Origin: Bacteroidaceae bacterium
GTDB taxonomy: Bacteria; Bacteroidota; Bacteroidia; Bacteroidales; Bacteroidaceae
Assembly (NCBI GenBank): GCA_017650045.1
Contig: JAGCFP010000018.1
Location: forward strand, 1-37,427
Length of the DNA: 37,427 bases
Direction of reading: 5' to 3'
The notes under the pieces were generated by a model, which ran no database searches, was not told the DNA's origin, and worked only from the letters and a program-made list of their open reading frames with translations. Positions 8,794-18,800 of the stretch are shown one piece after another; position 1 is the stretch's first letter, and every line of letters begins with the position of its first letter. The position numbers and the translations under genes are program-made.

Positions 8794-10601
8794 AAAAAGA
8801 CGTGTTTAGAAATATAGCCATTGTAACTTCTGTCTTCATCTTGTTACTTTCGACTATGCTGATTATCAATTATTTTCAAGTAAGGGATATCACACCATTG
8901 CAAACAGAGGTGGTGGAAACCCTGAAATCATTGAATGATGCTAATTCAGAAAACGTCGAATTGCAGGAACAAATCCGACAGCTCGATCTGTTGGCCCGTA
9001 AAGCCTATTTCGTACAGTCTGGACACCTGAAAGCAGGCATATATATATTGTTGGGATTGATAGGCATATTGATGGTATGCCTGCGATTCTATTTTGAGAA
9101 TACCAAAGAAATACCTGATAAGGAAATAGATCCGATAGACGACTGGCTCTTAAAGTCGAAATCGCGCAAATACATCAATTGGGGCATCGTGGGATTGGCT
9201 GCTGTGGCTTTAGGATTTGCGTTCTTCTCTTCACCTTATTATAAATCTCTGACGGAGAAGTCGGCCGATGAAAGTGCAGGCGACTTTTTGGTGGAGACCG
9301 TGCCTAATCCTGATGATATCACGACCGACCGACTTCCTGGGGATGAGCTTGCACAGGCAGACGCTTCTTCAGAAGAGGAGGTTGATGAAACTACAGAAGA
9401 AGTGAGTGGTGAGACGGAAGATGCTGCCACAGCCGCAGAAGAGGAAGTGCCTGTTTCTACAGTCACGCAAAATGCTTTCCGTGGAAATACTTCTAACGGA
9501 CAGTCTTCTGCACGTGGTATTCCTACGTCATGGAATCTCCAGGCGGGTACCAATATCTTGTGGAAAGCACCTATCCAGAAAGGGGGGTACAATTCGCCAG
9601 TCATCAACGGCCGCAATGTGTTTTTCACAGGAGCCGACAATAATACGCGTGAGCTCTATTGCTATGACATCAATACGGGAGAGTTGAAATGGACGTTGGA
9701 AGCATCGGGGATACCAGGATCTCCATCGACGATGCCACGTGTGAATGAGGATACCGGATTAGCCGCTTCAACCGTAGCCACCAATGGGAATCAGGTATGT
9801 GCTATTTTTGCAACGGGTGACATTATCTGTGCTGATATGGAGGGCAACCGACTTTGGGCCAAGAATCTTGGCGTGCCCGACAATCATTATGGTTTTGCTT
9901 CTTCGTTGTTGATTTATGGCAACATCGTCATCGTGCAATACGACAATGATACTTCGCCAAAGCTGATGGCTTTGAGCTTGGCGAATGGTAATACCGTATG
10001 GACGAAAAACCGTACAGAGAGAGCTACTTGGGCCTCTCCGATGATAGCTTATATAGAAAACAAACCACAACTTATTATAATGGGTAATCCGATGATCACT
10101 GCCTATAATCCTGCCAATGGTGAACAGATTTGGCAGGTGAGCTGTATGAGCGGTGAGGTAGGAGCCAGTGCTTGTGCTTCAGACGGTATCGTCTTTGGAG
10201 CCAGTGAGAATGCCAAGCTGGTGGCTATCAATGCTACTGACGGACAACAACTGTGGGAGTCTAACGAATACCTCCCAGAGGTATCGAGTCCCGTGGCTAC
10301 GAAGGATGCTTTGTTTGTTGCAACCAGCTATGGCGTATTAGCAGTCTATGACGCCAAGACGGGTGAACTTTTAGTGGAGCACGACTTAGGCGTACAGTTC
10401 TATTCTTCACCGATGATTGTGGAAGGCAAGGTTTATCTGGCCAGTGTGGAAGGCAAGGTTTACATCTTCTCTGCCAATAAGCAGGCCACCCTCATCAACA
10501 CCATTGATACGGGTGAAAAGATTTTTGCCACGCCTGCTTTTACAGACGGCAAGATGGTGATCAGGTCCAATGCAAGTGTTTATTGTGTAGCTGCCAACTG
10601 A
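8790..10601 (+). CDS. multi-pass-anchored PQQ-like beta-propeller protein (propeller 3)
   Basis: A 603-residue protein with an unusual front end. It has three predicted membrane segments (about 7-27, 80-101, 129-147), with a short helical stretch between the first two that looks coiled-coil forming. Next comes an acidic Glu/Asp/Ser/Thr-rich linker (about 160-222), and then a PQQ-like propeller from about 229 to the end. The propeller opens with NAFRGNTSNG and later ILWK, the entry motif shared by the other propellers of this cluster. The linker would hold the propeller away from the membrane in the periplasm. The gene lies between the membrane polyferredoxin (ATGA overlap) and the NADH-binding flavoprotein (1 base gap), so it is probably a structural part of the membrane complex. 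Function unknown. Confidence 0.78.
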   Translation: MKKDVFRNIAIVTSVFILLLSTMLIINYFQVRDITPLQTEVVETLKSLNDANSENVELQEQIRQLDLLARKAYFVQSGHLKAGIYILLGLIGILMVCLRFYFENTKEIPDKEIDPIDDWLLKSKSRKYINWGIVGLAAVALGFAFFSSPYYKSLTEKSADESAGDFLVETVPNPDDITTDRLPGDELAQADASSEEEVDETTEEVSGETEDAATAAEEEVPVSTVTQNAFRGNTSNGQSSARGIPTSWNLQAGTNILWKAPIQKGGYNSPVINGRNVFFTGADNNTRELYCYDINTGELKWTLEASGIPGSPSTMPRVNEDTGLAASTVATNGNQVCAIFATGDIICADMEGNRLWAKNLGVPDNHYGFASSLLIYGNIVIVQYDNDTSPKLMALSLANGNTVWTKNRTERATWASPMIAYIENKPQLIIMGNPMITAYNPANGEQIWQVSCMSGEVGASACASDGIVFGASENAKLVAINATDGQQLWESNEYLPEVSSPVATKDALFVATSYGVLAVYDAKTGELLVEHDLGVQFYSSPMIVEGKVYLASVEGKVYIFSANKQATLINTIDTGEKIFATPAFTDGKMVIRSNASVYCVAAN

Positions 10602-10602
10602 T

Positions 10603-12990
10603 ATGTGTGAGAATTGTAAGACAAAGGCTAAGGAAGAGAAAGCAGCGTTGATAGCTCGTGCTGATGCGATCATCGACAGGATTGGAACTACGCGTGAGCT
10701 TGTGATACCATTGTTGCAGGCACTGCAAGAGGAGTTCAACTACCTGCGCTCTGATGTGTTGGAAAGGGTCTATGAACGCACGGAAATCGACCGTGCCCAG
10801 CTCATCAGTGTTTCTACCTTCTATTCGCTTTTCCGACATATTCCTTATGGCAAGCATGTCATCAAGATTTGTAACGGTACTGCTTGTCATGTGAAAGGCT
10901 CCGACAATGTGTACGATGCTTTCCGACGTGAATTGAAGATGGAGGGCGAAAGCATTACCACTGCCGATGGTGAGTTTTCCATTGAGAAGATTGCTTGCCT
11001 CGGTGTCTGTGCGTTGGCACCCGTCGTTCAGATTGACGAAAAGATCTACGGACATGTACAGCCGGGCAGGGTGAAAGAAGTGATCGATGCTTTCCGTATC
11101 TATGCCGAGCAGCAAGAGAAACGACATGCTGAAGAAGGTGATAGTCAGGCGGAGGGTGAGATTCGCTTAGGCATGGAGAATTGCTGTCAGGCCAGTGGTA
11201 CGGCAGAGATATACCAGCGAGTGACTGTCGATGCACAAAATCTGGGTTTGGATGTAAGAATAAAACCAGTCAGCTGTGTGGGTGCATGTAACCAGGTACC
11301 TTTGATCGATGTAGCCATGTCCGACGGACAGATTTTCCGCTATCCGAATGTGAAGCCTACCGATGTGCGTGAGATACTGATGAAGCACTTCAAGCCAAAG
11401 AGTAAATTGCGCCAATGGAAAAACAGGCTGTTCCATCAAGTGAATCAGTTCCAGACGGATGAGGCTTGGGAGAGTAGTGCCTTCCTGAACGAAGAGCATC
11501 GCACACGCACCATCAACAACTTCTTTGATGAGCAATTGCGTATATCTACCGAAGGATATGGCAAGATGAATCCTCTGGATATCGATGAGTATATGGCTCG
11601 TGGCGGATTTGATTCATTGAAGAAAGCTGTCACTGAAATGAAGCGTGAGGAGATCATTGACACGGTGTTTCAGAGTGGTATTCGAGGTCGTGGTGGAGGT
11701 GGTTTCCCTACCGGACGAAAATGGCAGTTGGTTGCATCGCAAGAAAGCTCTGAGAAGTATGTCATCTGTAATGGTGATGAAGGTGATCCGGGTGCATTCA
11801 TGGACCGTATCCTGTTGGAATCTTATCCATTGCGTGTCATTGAAGGATTGGTTATTGCTGGCTATGCCGTAGGCGCCGCGAATGGTATCTTCTATATACG
11901 TGCAGAATATCCACAGGCCGTGATTCGCATCCGTAAGGCGTTGGAAATGTGTAGAGAGAAAGGATTTGTGGGAGAGCATATCTTAGGTACCGACTTCTCT
12001 TTTGACATCCGTTTATTTGAAGGGGCAGGTGCCTTTGTCTGTGGTGAGGAAACGGCTTTGATCTCTTCGATTGAAGGAAAACGTGGCTTCCCCAAACTAC
12101 GTCCACCATACCCCGCCGTTTCTGGTTTATATGGACGTCCTACCTTAATCAACAATGTGGAAACTTACAGTCAGATTCCTTATATCCTCCATCATGGGGC
12201 TGCTGAATATGCCAAACATGGCACAGAGAGCAGTAAGGGAACCAAAGTTTTTGCGTTAGTGGGGAAAGTGAATCACGGAGGTTTGATCGAAGTTCCCATG
12301 GGCACCACGTTGAATGAGATTATAGAAAACATCGGTGGTGGCGTAGAAGGAGGAGAGAAACTGAAAGCCGTACAGACGGGTGGTCCTTCTGGTGGTTGTA
12401 TTCCTGCCAGCGAATGTGATGTGAAAGTGGATTATGAAGCCTTGAAACACTTGGATGCTATCATGGGCTCCGGTGGATTGGTGGTACTTGGTGAAAGCAG
12501 TTGTATGGTCGATGTGGCGCGTTATTTCACAGCATTTACATCCAACGAGAGTTGCGGTAAATGTACCTTCTGTCGTGTGGGTGTGAAACGCATGCTCGAT
12601 TTGCTGGATAAGATTTGTACCGGAAAAGGCAAGGCTACGGATATCGTTAAATTGGAAGAGCTGGCAAAGAGTGTGCAGAAATCGGCACTCTGCGGATTGG
12701 GAAAGACAGCCCCGAATCCCGTTTTGTCAACCTTGAAATATTTCCGTGACGAGTATGAAGAGCATATCGAAGGTATCTGCCGTACAGGTACTTGTAAGGA
12801 TATGATCAACTATGTGATTACAGAAGATTGCATGGGATGTACAAAGTGTGCGAAGGCTTGTCCTTCTGATGCCATCGCTTATACACCTTATGAGCAGCAT
12901 TCCATCGACGTGGATAAATGTGTGAAGTGTGGGCTTTGCATCAATGAATGTAGCTTCAACGCAATAAAAAAAGTGCCTATAAAGAATTGA
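10603..12990 (+). CDS. NuoE-NuoF fusion flavoprotein of HydB/HndC type (NADH-binding, Fe-S)
   Basis: A 795-residue cytoplasmic protein with five domains in order. (1) NuoE-like thioredoxin-fold [2Fe-2S] domain, cysteines 90, 95, 132, 136. (2) A second thioredoxin-like [2Fe-2S] domain, cysteines 194/195, 225, 229. (3) A NuoF-type FMN/NADH domain with GRGGGGFPTGRKW (362-374) and NGDEGDPGAFMDR (390-402). (4) The NuoF C-terminal 4Fe-4S site (ESCGKCTFC, with a later SALCG). (5) Two ferredoxin sites, CMGCTKCAKAC (from 743) and CVKCGLCINEC (from 773). The extra [2Fe-2S] and tail ferredoxin domains are the features of HydB/HndC subunits of electron-bifurcating enzymes, not of complex I. It should oxidize or reduce NAD(H). 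No hydrogenase or formate dehydrogenase catalytic subunit is encoded beside it. Confidence 0.9.
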   Translation: MCENCKTKAKEEKAALIARADAIIDRIGTTRELVIPLLQALQEEFNYLRSDVLERVYERTEIDRAQLISVSTFYSLFRHIPYGKHVIKICNGTACHVKGSDNVYDAFRRELKMEGESITTADGEFSIEKIACLGVCALAPVVQIDEKIYGHVQPGRVKEVIDAFRIYAEQQEKRHAEEGDSQAEGEIRLGMENCCQASGTAEIYQRVTVDAQNLGLDVRIKPVSCVGACNQVPLIDVAMSDGQIFRYPNVKPTDVREILMKHFKPKSKLRQWKNRLFHQVNQFQTDEAWESSAFLNEEHRTRTINNFFDEQLRISTEGYGKMNPLDIDEYMARGGFDSLKKAVTEMKREEIIDTVFQSGIRGRGGGGFPTGRKWQLVASQESSEKYVICNGDEGDPGAFMDRILLESYPLRVIEGLVIAGYAVGAANGIFYIRAEYPQAVIRIRKALEMCREKGFVGEHILGTDFSFDIRLFEGAGAFVCGEETALISSIEGKRGFPKLRPPYPAVSGLYGRPTLINNVETYSQIPYILHHGAAEYAKHGTESSKGTKVFALVGKVNHGGLIEVPMGTTLNEIIENIGGGVEGGEKLKAVQTGGPSGGCIPASECDVKVDYEALKHLDAIMGSGGLVVLGESSCMVDVARYFTAFTSNESCGKCTFCRVGVKRMLDLLDKICTGKGKATDIVKLEELAKSVQKSALCGLGKTAPNPVLSTLKYFRDEYEEHIEGICRTGTCKDMINYVITEDCMGCTKCAKACPSDAIAYTPYEQHSIDVDKCVKCGLCINECSFNAIKKVPIKN

Positions 12991-12992
12991 AC

Positions 12993-13958
12993 ATGAAGAT
13001 TACGATAGATAATATAGAGGTGGAGGTTCAAGCACAAGAAACCTTGTGGCAGATAGCTAACCGTTTAGGTAAGTCGATTCCTTCCATGTGCTATGCCGAA
13101 GGGAAAAAACACATGGCGTCTTGTATGGTGTGTATGGTTAAAAATGCAGCCGACGGACAGATGATTCCTTCCTGTTCTACACATCCTGTAGAAGGGATGC
13201 AGATTCTGACGGATACAGCGGATGTGCAGGAACTCCGTAAGATGGCGTTGGAATTGTTGCTCAGTGACCATCGTGCCGACTGTGAGGCACCTTGTACCAC
13301 GGTTTGTCCGAAGGGACTGAATGTGGAACGTGTTCTGTGGTACTATGATACCAACCGTTATTCTGAGGCAAAGAGGTATATCGCCGCTGCCTTTGATTTA
13401 CCCACACTTGGTTGTGACGACTGTCCAAAAACACCTTGTGAGAAAGTCTGCCGTCGTGGTATGGTTGACAAGCATGTGGAAATCCGTGAGATAATCCGAG
13501 AGATGAGTCAAGCCCCGGATCCTTCTCCACAGTCGGAGCCTTTACCAAAGGGAAGAGCCAAAATGTTCACTTCAAAGTTGGGCCATTTCTCACCAAAGGA
13601 AAAAGAGTGGCTGAAAGTCAGTACAGACGTGCCATCCAATTGCCTACACTGTGCTTGTGCAGCTCAAGAGGTTTGTAAACTGAGGAAGCTCGCAGAGGAT
13701 TGCGGCATCAAGTCATCGCGCTATGGCGTGTCGTCAGACTTGCCGTTTAAAGTAAAGAAGCACGTTGTGGGGCGGCTTTGGTTTGAGCCTGCTAAATGCA
13801 TTCGTTGCGGACTCTGTGTATATAACACTGAAGATGGATTTACGTTCAAAGGACGTGGCTTTGGCATGCAAGTGGTTATTCCCGATGAGAGCCGTAGCCA
13901 TGTGACGGAGGACATTGCTGATTTATGCCCCACAGGTGCGTTGTATTTGGAGGATTAA
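12993..13958 (+). CDS. NuoG-N-terminus-like Fe-S protein, truncated relative to HydA/NuoG
   Basis: A 321-residue protein that starts with a plant-type [2Fe-2S] domain with the NuoG spacing C33-x10-C44-x2-C47-x13-C61. A cysteine-rich segment resembling the N-terminal domain of glutamate synthase small subunit follows (CEAPCTTVCP, then CDDCPKTPCEKVCRRG). The end has CLHCACAAQEVC and CIRCGLC, with a final LCPTGALY. It stops there: the H-cluster motifs of HydA and the molybdopterin domain of NuoG/FdhA are absent. It probably serves as the electron hub between the preceding flavoprotein and the membrane proteins. ATG 12993 is chosen over an in-frame TTG at 12987. It starts 2 bases after the preceding stop. 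Confidence 0.83.
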   Translation: MKITIDNIEVEVQAQETLWQIANRLGKSIPSMCYAEGKKHMASCMVCMVKNAADGQMIPSCSTHPVEGMQILTDTADVQELRKMALELLLSDHRADCEAPCTTVCPKGLNVERVLWYYDTNRYSEAKRYIAAAFDLPTLGCDDCPKTPCEKVCRRGMVDKHVEIREIIREMSQAPDPSPQSEPLPKGRAKMFTSKLGHFSPKEKEWLKVSTDVPSNCLHCACAAQEVCKLRKLAEDCGIKSSRYGVSSDLPFKVKKHVVGRLWFEPAKCIRCGLCVYNTEDGFTFKGRGFGMQVVIPDESRSHVTEDIADLCPTGALYLED

Positions 13959-13962
13959 GAAG

Positions 13963-15108
13963 ATGAGAAGATACTTTCTATATGGTTTGTTGCTGATGCT
14001 GCTCACCGCTTGTGGGAGTCGCAGTTTATCCGATTATAATTCGGCGACCGACTGGCCGTTTTACAGAGCCGATGCTTCTATGAGCGGCTATACCGCATTG
14101 CGTTTGCCTGATGATCCTACCTTGTTGTGGACTTATAAAGACGGGGTGCGTACTGTATCATCTCCCATCATCTATAATGGTGTGACGTATTGGGTAAACC
14201 GTCGTGGTCATGTGTTCGGTGTAGATATGAATGGCGAGAAAGTATTTGACTTTGATATGAAGACGGCTGTTGAGGCTACACCTATCATTCAAGATGGAAT
14301 CATGTACATCGGTCGTATTGATGGCATCTTAGAAGCCATAGACTTGCAAAAGGCTGAGGGATTGTGGGCATTTGAAACTTTGGGACAGATCTCCGCTGCC
14401 CCTAATCTGGTGGATTTCCAAGGAAAGCGGGCAGTGGTGTTTGGTAGTTATGACAACTACATGTATGTGGTAAGTCAAGAAGATGGAAAGGAACTGAATC
14501 ACTTTGAGTCGGGCTATTATATCAATGGTGCAGTGGCAGTTTGGCAGAATCATGTATTGTTTGGCGGATGCGATGCCTGGTTGCGACTGATTGATTGTCA
14601 GACAGGCACACAGACCGACTCTTTGGAGGTACAAGCCTATATCCCTGCTTCACCAGCCATAAAGGGTAACTACGCTTATGTAGCCGACTATGCAGGTGAT
14701 GTCTATGAACTTCAGTTGAAGAATGGCAAGATCTCTGCTCAGAAGAAATTGGTAGAAGCCACCAGTGACGACGGCTCTCTGACGTCTGTGCCGGCAGTCT
14801 CTGAGGACGTCGTCTATGTCTTGCCCGATGGTCGCAATGTGGTGGCCATCAGTCGGAAGCGTGGAGAGGTGCTGTGGAAGTATATGCTGAAGGGTGACAC
14901 CGGCGACAGTTCTCCGTTGGTGTGTGATGATAAACTCATCGTATGTACCAGTACGGGCATTGTTTCCATCCTTGATGCCAAAGACGGTACTCTGAAATGG
15001 GAATATGACACGGGTGAACAGATTTTAGGTTCTCCTGCGGTCATAAAAGACCATTTCTTCATACTAACGACACGCGGTACTCTGTTTTGCTTTGGAAAGT
15101 CTAAATGA
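13963..15108 (+). CDS. PQQ-like beta-propeller lipoprotein (propeller 4)
   Basis: A 381-residue lipoprotein: a short hydrophobic signal ends in the lipobox LTAC, with the acylated cysteine at residue 17. The mature part opens with WPFYRADASMSGY and LLWTYK, a diverged version of the WxxFRG entry motif of the other propellers. Blades with SQEDGKEL, KNGKISA, SRKRGEVLWK and AKDGTLKW turns follow. It resembles BamB in size and lipidation, but the context is an Fe-S/terpenoid cluster and not outer-membrane protein assembly. ATG 13963 is chosen because it places the signal peptide at the N-terminus; the open frame extends further upstream without signal-like sequence. It starts 4 bases after the previous stop, and an ABC ATPase follows after 16 bases. 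Confidence 0.8.
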   Translation: MRRYFLYGLLLMLLTACGSRSLSDYNSATDWPFYRADASMSGYTALRLPDDPTLLWTYKDGVRTVSSPIIYNGVTYWVNRRGHVFGVDMNGEKVFDFDMKTAVEATPIIQDGIMYIGRIDGILEAIDLQKAEGLWAFETLGQISAAPNLVDFQGKRAVVFGSYDNYMYVVSQEDGKELNHFESGYYINGAVAVWQNHVLFGGCDAWLRLIDCQTGTQTDSLEVQAYIPASPAIKGNYAYVADYAGDVYELQLKNGKISAQKKLVEATSDDGSLTSVPAVSEDVVYVLPDGRNVVAISRKRGEVLWKYMLKGDTGDSSPLVCDDKLIVCTSTGIVSILDAKDGTLKWEYDTGEQILGSPAVIKDHFFILTTRGTLFCFGKSK

Positions 15109-15124
15109 TTAACTATACGTTATT

Positions 15125-15805
15125 ATGGCACTGCTTGAACTCAAAAATATCAGTAAGTCTTTTAAAGACGGAAATGCACGGATGAATCATGTGCTTCGCC
15201 AACTTTGCTTCGAAGTGGAGCAAGGGGATTTCGTTGCCGTCAGAGGACAGTCGGGCGCTGGAAAAACCACATTGTTGAATGTGTTAGGCACTTTGCTCTT
15301 ACCAGATTCTGGAACCTATGTATTGGAAGGTCAGTCGCTCTTGGAGGACAATGTAGATTTAGCCTCTGTGCGCAATAAGAAAATAGGTTTTGTCTTCCAA
15401 GACCACCGCTTGTTGCCACAATACAATGTGTTACAAAATATTCTGCTGCCATTGATGGCTGCAGCCAATGAAGTTTCTGAAGAACAAATTAAGTGGGCCA
15501 GACAGTTGATGGAGCTGACCAATATCGCCCCACTGGAAAACCAGTTTCCACTGACTTTGTCGGGAGGCGAGGCTTGTCGTGTGGCTGTCTGTAGGGCTTT
15601 GATCAATAAACCAGTTGTACTCTTAGCCGATGAGCCTACGGGCCAATTAGATAAAGATAATGCCCAGCACATAGCCTCCTTGTTCCAACTGGTGAATAAA
15701 GAGTTGCAAACCACGATTGTCATGGTGACACATTCCGATCAAACGGCAAATGCTGCCAAAAGAATCGTCACATTGATAGATGGCGTTTTAGTGAAAGAAA
15801 AGTAG
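15125..15805 (+). CDS. ABC transporter ATP-binding protein (LolD/MacB-type)
   Basis: A 226-residue ATPase with Walker A GQSGAGKTT (41-49), Q-loop VFQDHRLLPQ near 90, signature LSGGEACRVAVCRAL (145-159), Walker B VVLLADEPTG (164-173) and the H-loop VTHSD near 201. Size and sequence fit the LolD/MacB/FtsE branch that works with FtsX-fold permeases, and such a permease follows 15 bases downstream. In this branch the signature is normally followed by QQR or similar; here it reads ACR, a small oddity that does not touch the core LSGGE. LolD-type systems extract lipoproteins from the inner membrane or drive periplasmic mechanotransmission. The cargo here is unknown; two propeller lipoproteins of the cluster or a terpenoid product are candidates (inference). 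Confidence 0.88.
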   Translation: MALLELKNISKSFKDGNARMNHVLRQLCFEVEQGDFVAVRGQSGAGKTTLLNVLGTLLLPDSGTYVLEGQSLLEDNVDLASVRNKKIGFVFQDHRLLPQYNVLQNILLPLMAAANEVSEEQIKWARQLMELTNIAPLENQFPLTLSGGEACRVAVCRALINKPVVLLADEPTGQLDKDNAQHIASLFQLVNKELQTTIVMVTHSDQTANAAKRIVTLIDGVLVKEK

Positions 15806-15820
15806 GAAAAGATATATTCA

Positions 15821-18800
15821 ATGCGAAGTGTATTTGGCATAGGGAAAAATGATTCAGTGCGGTTTTACAAGCGTTATTACCGTCTGATTTCATTGGCTGT
15901 ACTCATTACGGTGGCAGTCATCGTGGGCAGTTTGCTCATAGGTCATTCCGTACGCCAAACTTTGATTCACAGAGTGACAGAACGTCTGGGGAATGTGGAG
16001 TCTGTCATCTTTTCCAGAAACTCTTTCTTGTCGGATAGCATCATGCAGGAACCCCTCTTTAAAGAAGGCGCTAAGGGCGTCTTGCTTTCCGATGGTTTTA
16101 TTTCACGCAATGGACGGCTGCTTCCTGTGATGGTATGGGGCATGGAAGGAGACGACATGTATGGACGTGCATTGCTTAATCAGACTTTGGCAGATGAACT
16201 TCGGCTTTCTCCTGCAGAAGATATTGTGCTTCGTTTACCAAAGGGTGGTTTAGTGCCCTCAGGTTCTCTTTTTGTCACAGACAACTATACCGCCAGTTTG
16301 CGATTGGCACAGGCGGGCATCAAATCCGTTGAAGAAGGTGGCAACCTTAGTCTTAAGAACGAACAGACACTGCCTCTGAATATCTTTGTCAGTCGTGATG
16401 AATTGGCTGAGATTATGGAGGTAGAAGGAAAGATCAATCTGATACTTTCTGAAAAGACCATTTCTGAATCTGATTTCTCTACGGTCTGGAATCCTGCCTA
16501 CTCAGGACTTCAAATACACCCGATGAGTGAATACACCGAAATCATCACCGATCGTGTTTTCCTGCAATCTTCGGTGGTAGATTACATCGAACGTGAAAAC
16601 AGTCGTGTCAATCCGCTCTTCACTTACCTTGCTAACGGCATTCGATTAGGAGATACCTTGGTGCCATATTCTTTCGTTACTGCGATTAACGCGTTTGACG
16701 GCCATACGCTCCAATCAGATGAGCTGATTCTTTCGGATTATACCGCGCAGCGTCTGCATGCTTCAGTGGGCGACAGAGTTACGGTAAGTTATTATGTGTC
16801 TAAGGGTTTGAAAGACCTTAAGACAGATTCTGTCACGCTACGTGTTGGTAGCATCGTTCCACTAAGTCTGTTGGTCGAAGATGGCAGATTAAGTGCCGAG
16901 TTCCCAGGGTTGTCGGATGTGGAGCGTTGTACGGATTGGGACAGTGACCTCCCATTGGATATGACTCTGATTACTGATGAGGATGAAGAATATTGGAATC
17001 ACTATCGGAGCACTCCTAAAGCCTTGTTGCCTTATAGCTTGATGAAAGACATTTGGAGCAATGATTATGGTACGGCTACAGCATTGCGAGTTTCAGACCA
17101 TCCAGCGAAAGTCGAAGGCTTGCAACTTTCGATGTTCGATGTGCAAATCGTCCAACCACGTGAGAGTGGATTGTATGCAGCTAAAAACGGAATAGACTTT
17201 GCCAGCCTGTTCCTTGCATTAGGTTTTTTCATCATCATTTCTGCCTTGCTCTTATTCGTCAGTCCCCTCAGCGAAATGTTGTGGCAGCGTAGGGGAGAGG
17301 TACAACTTTTCAAGGCCTTGGGATATACAGACAAGCGCATCATAAAGAATCTATGGAACGAAGCATTGCCTGTTGTGTGTGTGGCCACTATAATGGGTGT
17401 GATTGTTGGCATTCTGTACACCTCCATCGTTATGTGGTTATTGGGCAATATCTGGCAAGGAGCCACCCAAACATCGCACTTAGGTATTTATATTGATGGA
17501 GTTTCTGTCATTGTGGGCGTAGTTATCAGCATCGTCGTCATAGTGGGATTACTCTGGTATCAGATAGCGAAAGCCGTTCGGACAGATGGACGGTCTGAAC
17601 AAATAGAGCATCATCGTGGAATACGAATCTGGGTATCTGCTTTGGGCTTCACGGTTCTATCGATCGTCGTCTTCATTGTGAATATCCTTATCGTAAACTC
17701 ACTCTATCTCTTCGTACTGTTAGGCATTTTGTTGGTTGTCCTTGCAGGACTGTGGGGAGAATATTACATTACCCGTAAAAGCAAGCCAGAAACTAATGCT
17801 TTTACGCTTGAGAAACAAACGTTTGCTACGCTTTTCTACCAAATGAAACAACTGAGAGGTGCGTATTATGCCCTGGCCTTTGGTGTCTTTACTATTTTTG
17901 CTGTAGGATTGAATCGGCAACAGGTGACAGATGCTCAGAAGCCAACCAATGCCACGGGTGGGTATTCATTGTGGGCAGAAACCACGGTACCTGTCTATTA
18001 TGATCTGAACACTGCCGAAGGACGTCATCAACTGTCGCTTGATGCACTACCATCTGGAATCTCTATTATGCAAACCCTTCGGTTAGGTGCTGATGATGCC
18101 AGTTGTCTCAACCTCAACAAAGTCACACAACCAACCATTTTAGGAGTGGATATGGAGCAACTGCAGCACAGTACTTTTGAGATACTCCAAGGAGATATGG
18201 CCTTCACTGATTATTCAAAAACCAATGGAGATGCCTATCCGGTACTTGTAGATCAAGAATCCTTGATGTGGAGCTTAGGCATGACGGTTGGCGATACCTT
18301 GCATTATCAGAAAGCGAATGGCCAGCCTGTGAACTTCATTATCGCAGGAGCATTGGCAACGGGTATCTTCCAGGGCTATGCGCTGATGGACAAGCAGCTA
18401 TTTAAAGAAGTGTGGCCAGAGATTTCCGGATCGGAGGTTATGCTTATCAAAACCGAACAATCTCAGGAAGTAAGCACTTTGCTCTCGCAAGCGCTCAACG
18501 AATATGGCATACGTGTGATGACTACGGCTCAGCGATTGAATACTTTCAATGAGCTGGTCAATACCTATTTGAGCATCTTCCTTTCGTTAGGAGGCATTGG
18601 CATCTTGCTTGGCATCTTGAGCTTCATCATCGTTATCCGTAAGAATCTATTGGTTCGCCAGTCGGATATCCGATTATACAAAAGCATTGGATATGCCCCC
18701 AAGCGTATAGAAGGATTGCTGTTCCGTGAGAATGTCTTGCTGCCACTTTATGCCGTTTGTAGCGGTACTGTAGCAGCTCTGTTGAGTACATGCAATAACT

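Noticed and set aside
10603-13958. Part of respiratory complex I
   Set aside because: No membrane subunits of complex I are present, and the domain order (double [2Fe-2S], C-terminal ferredoxins, truncated NuoG) fits the HydB/HndC type instead.
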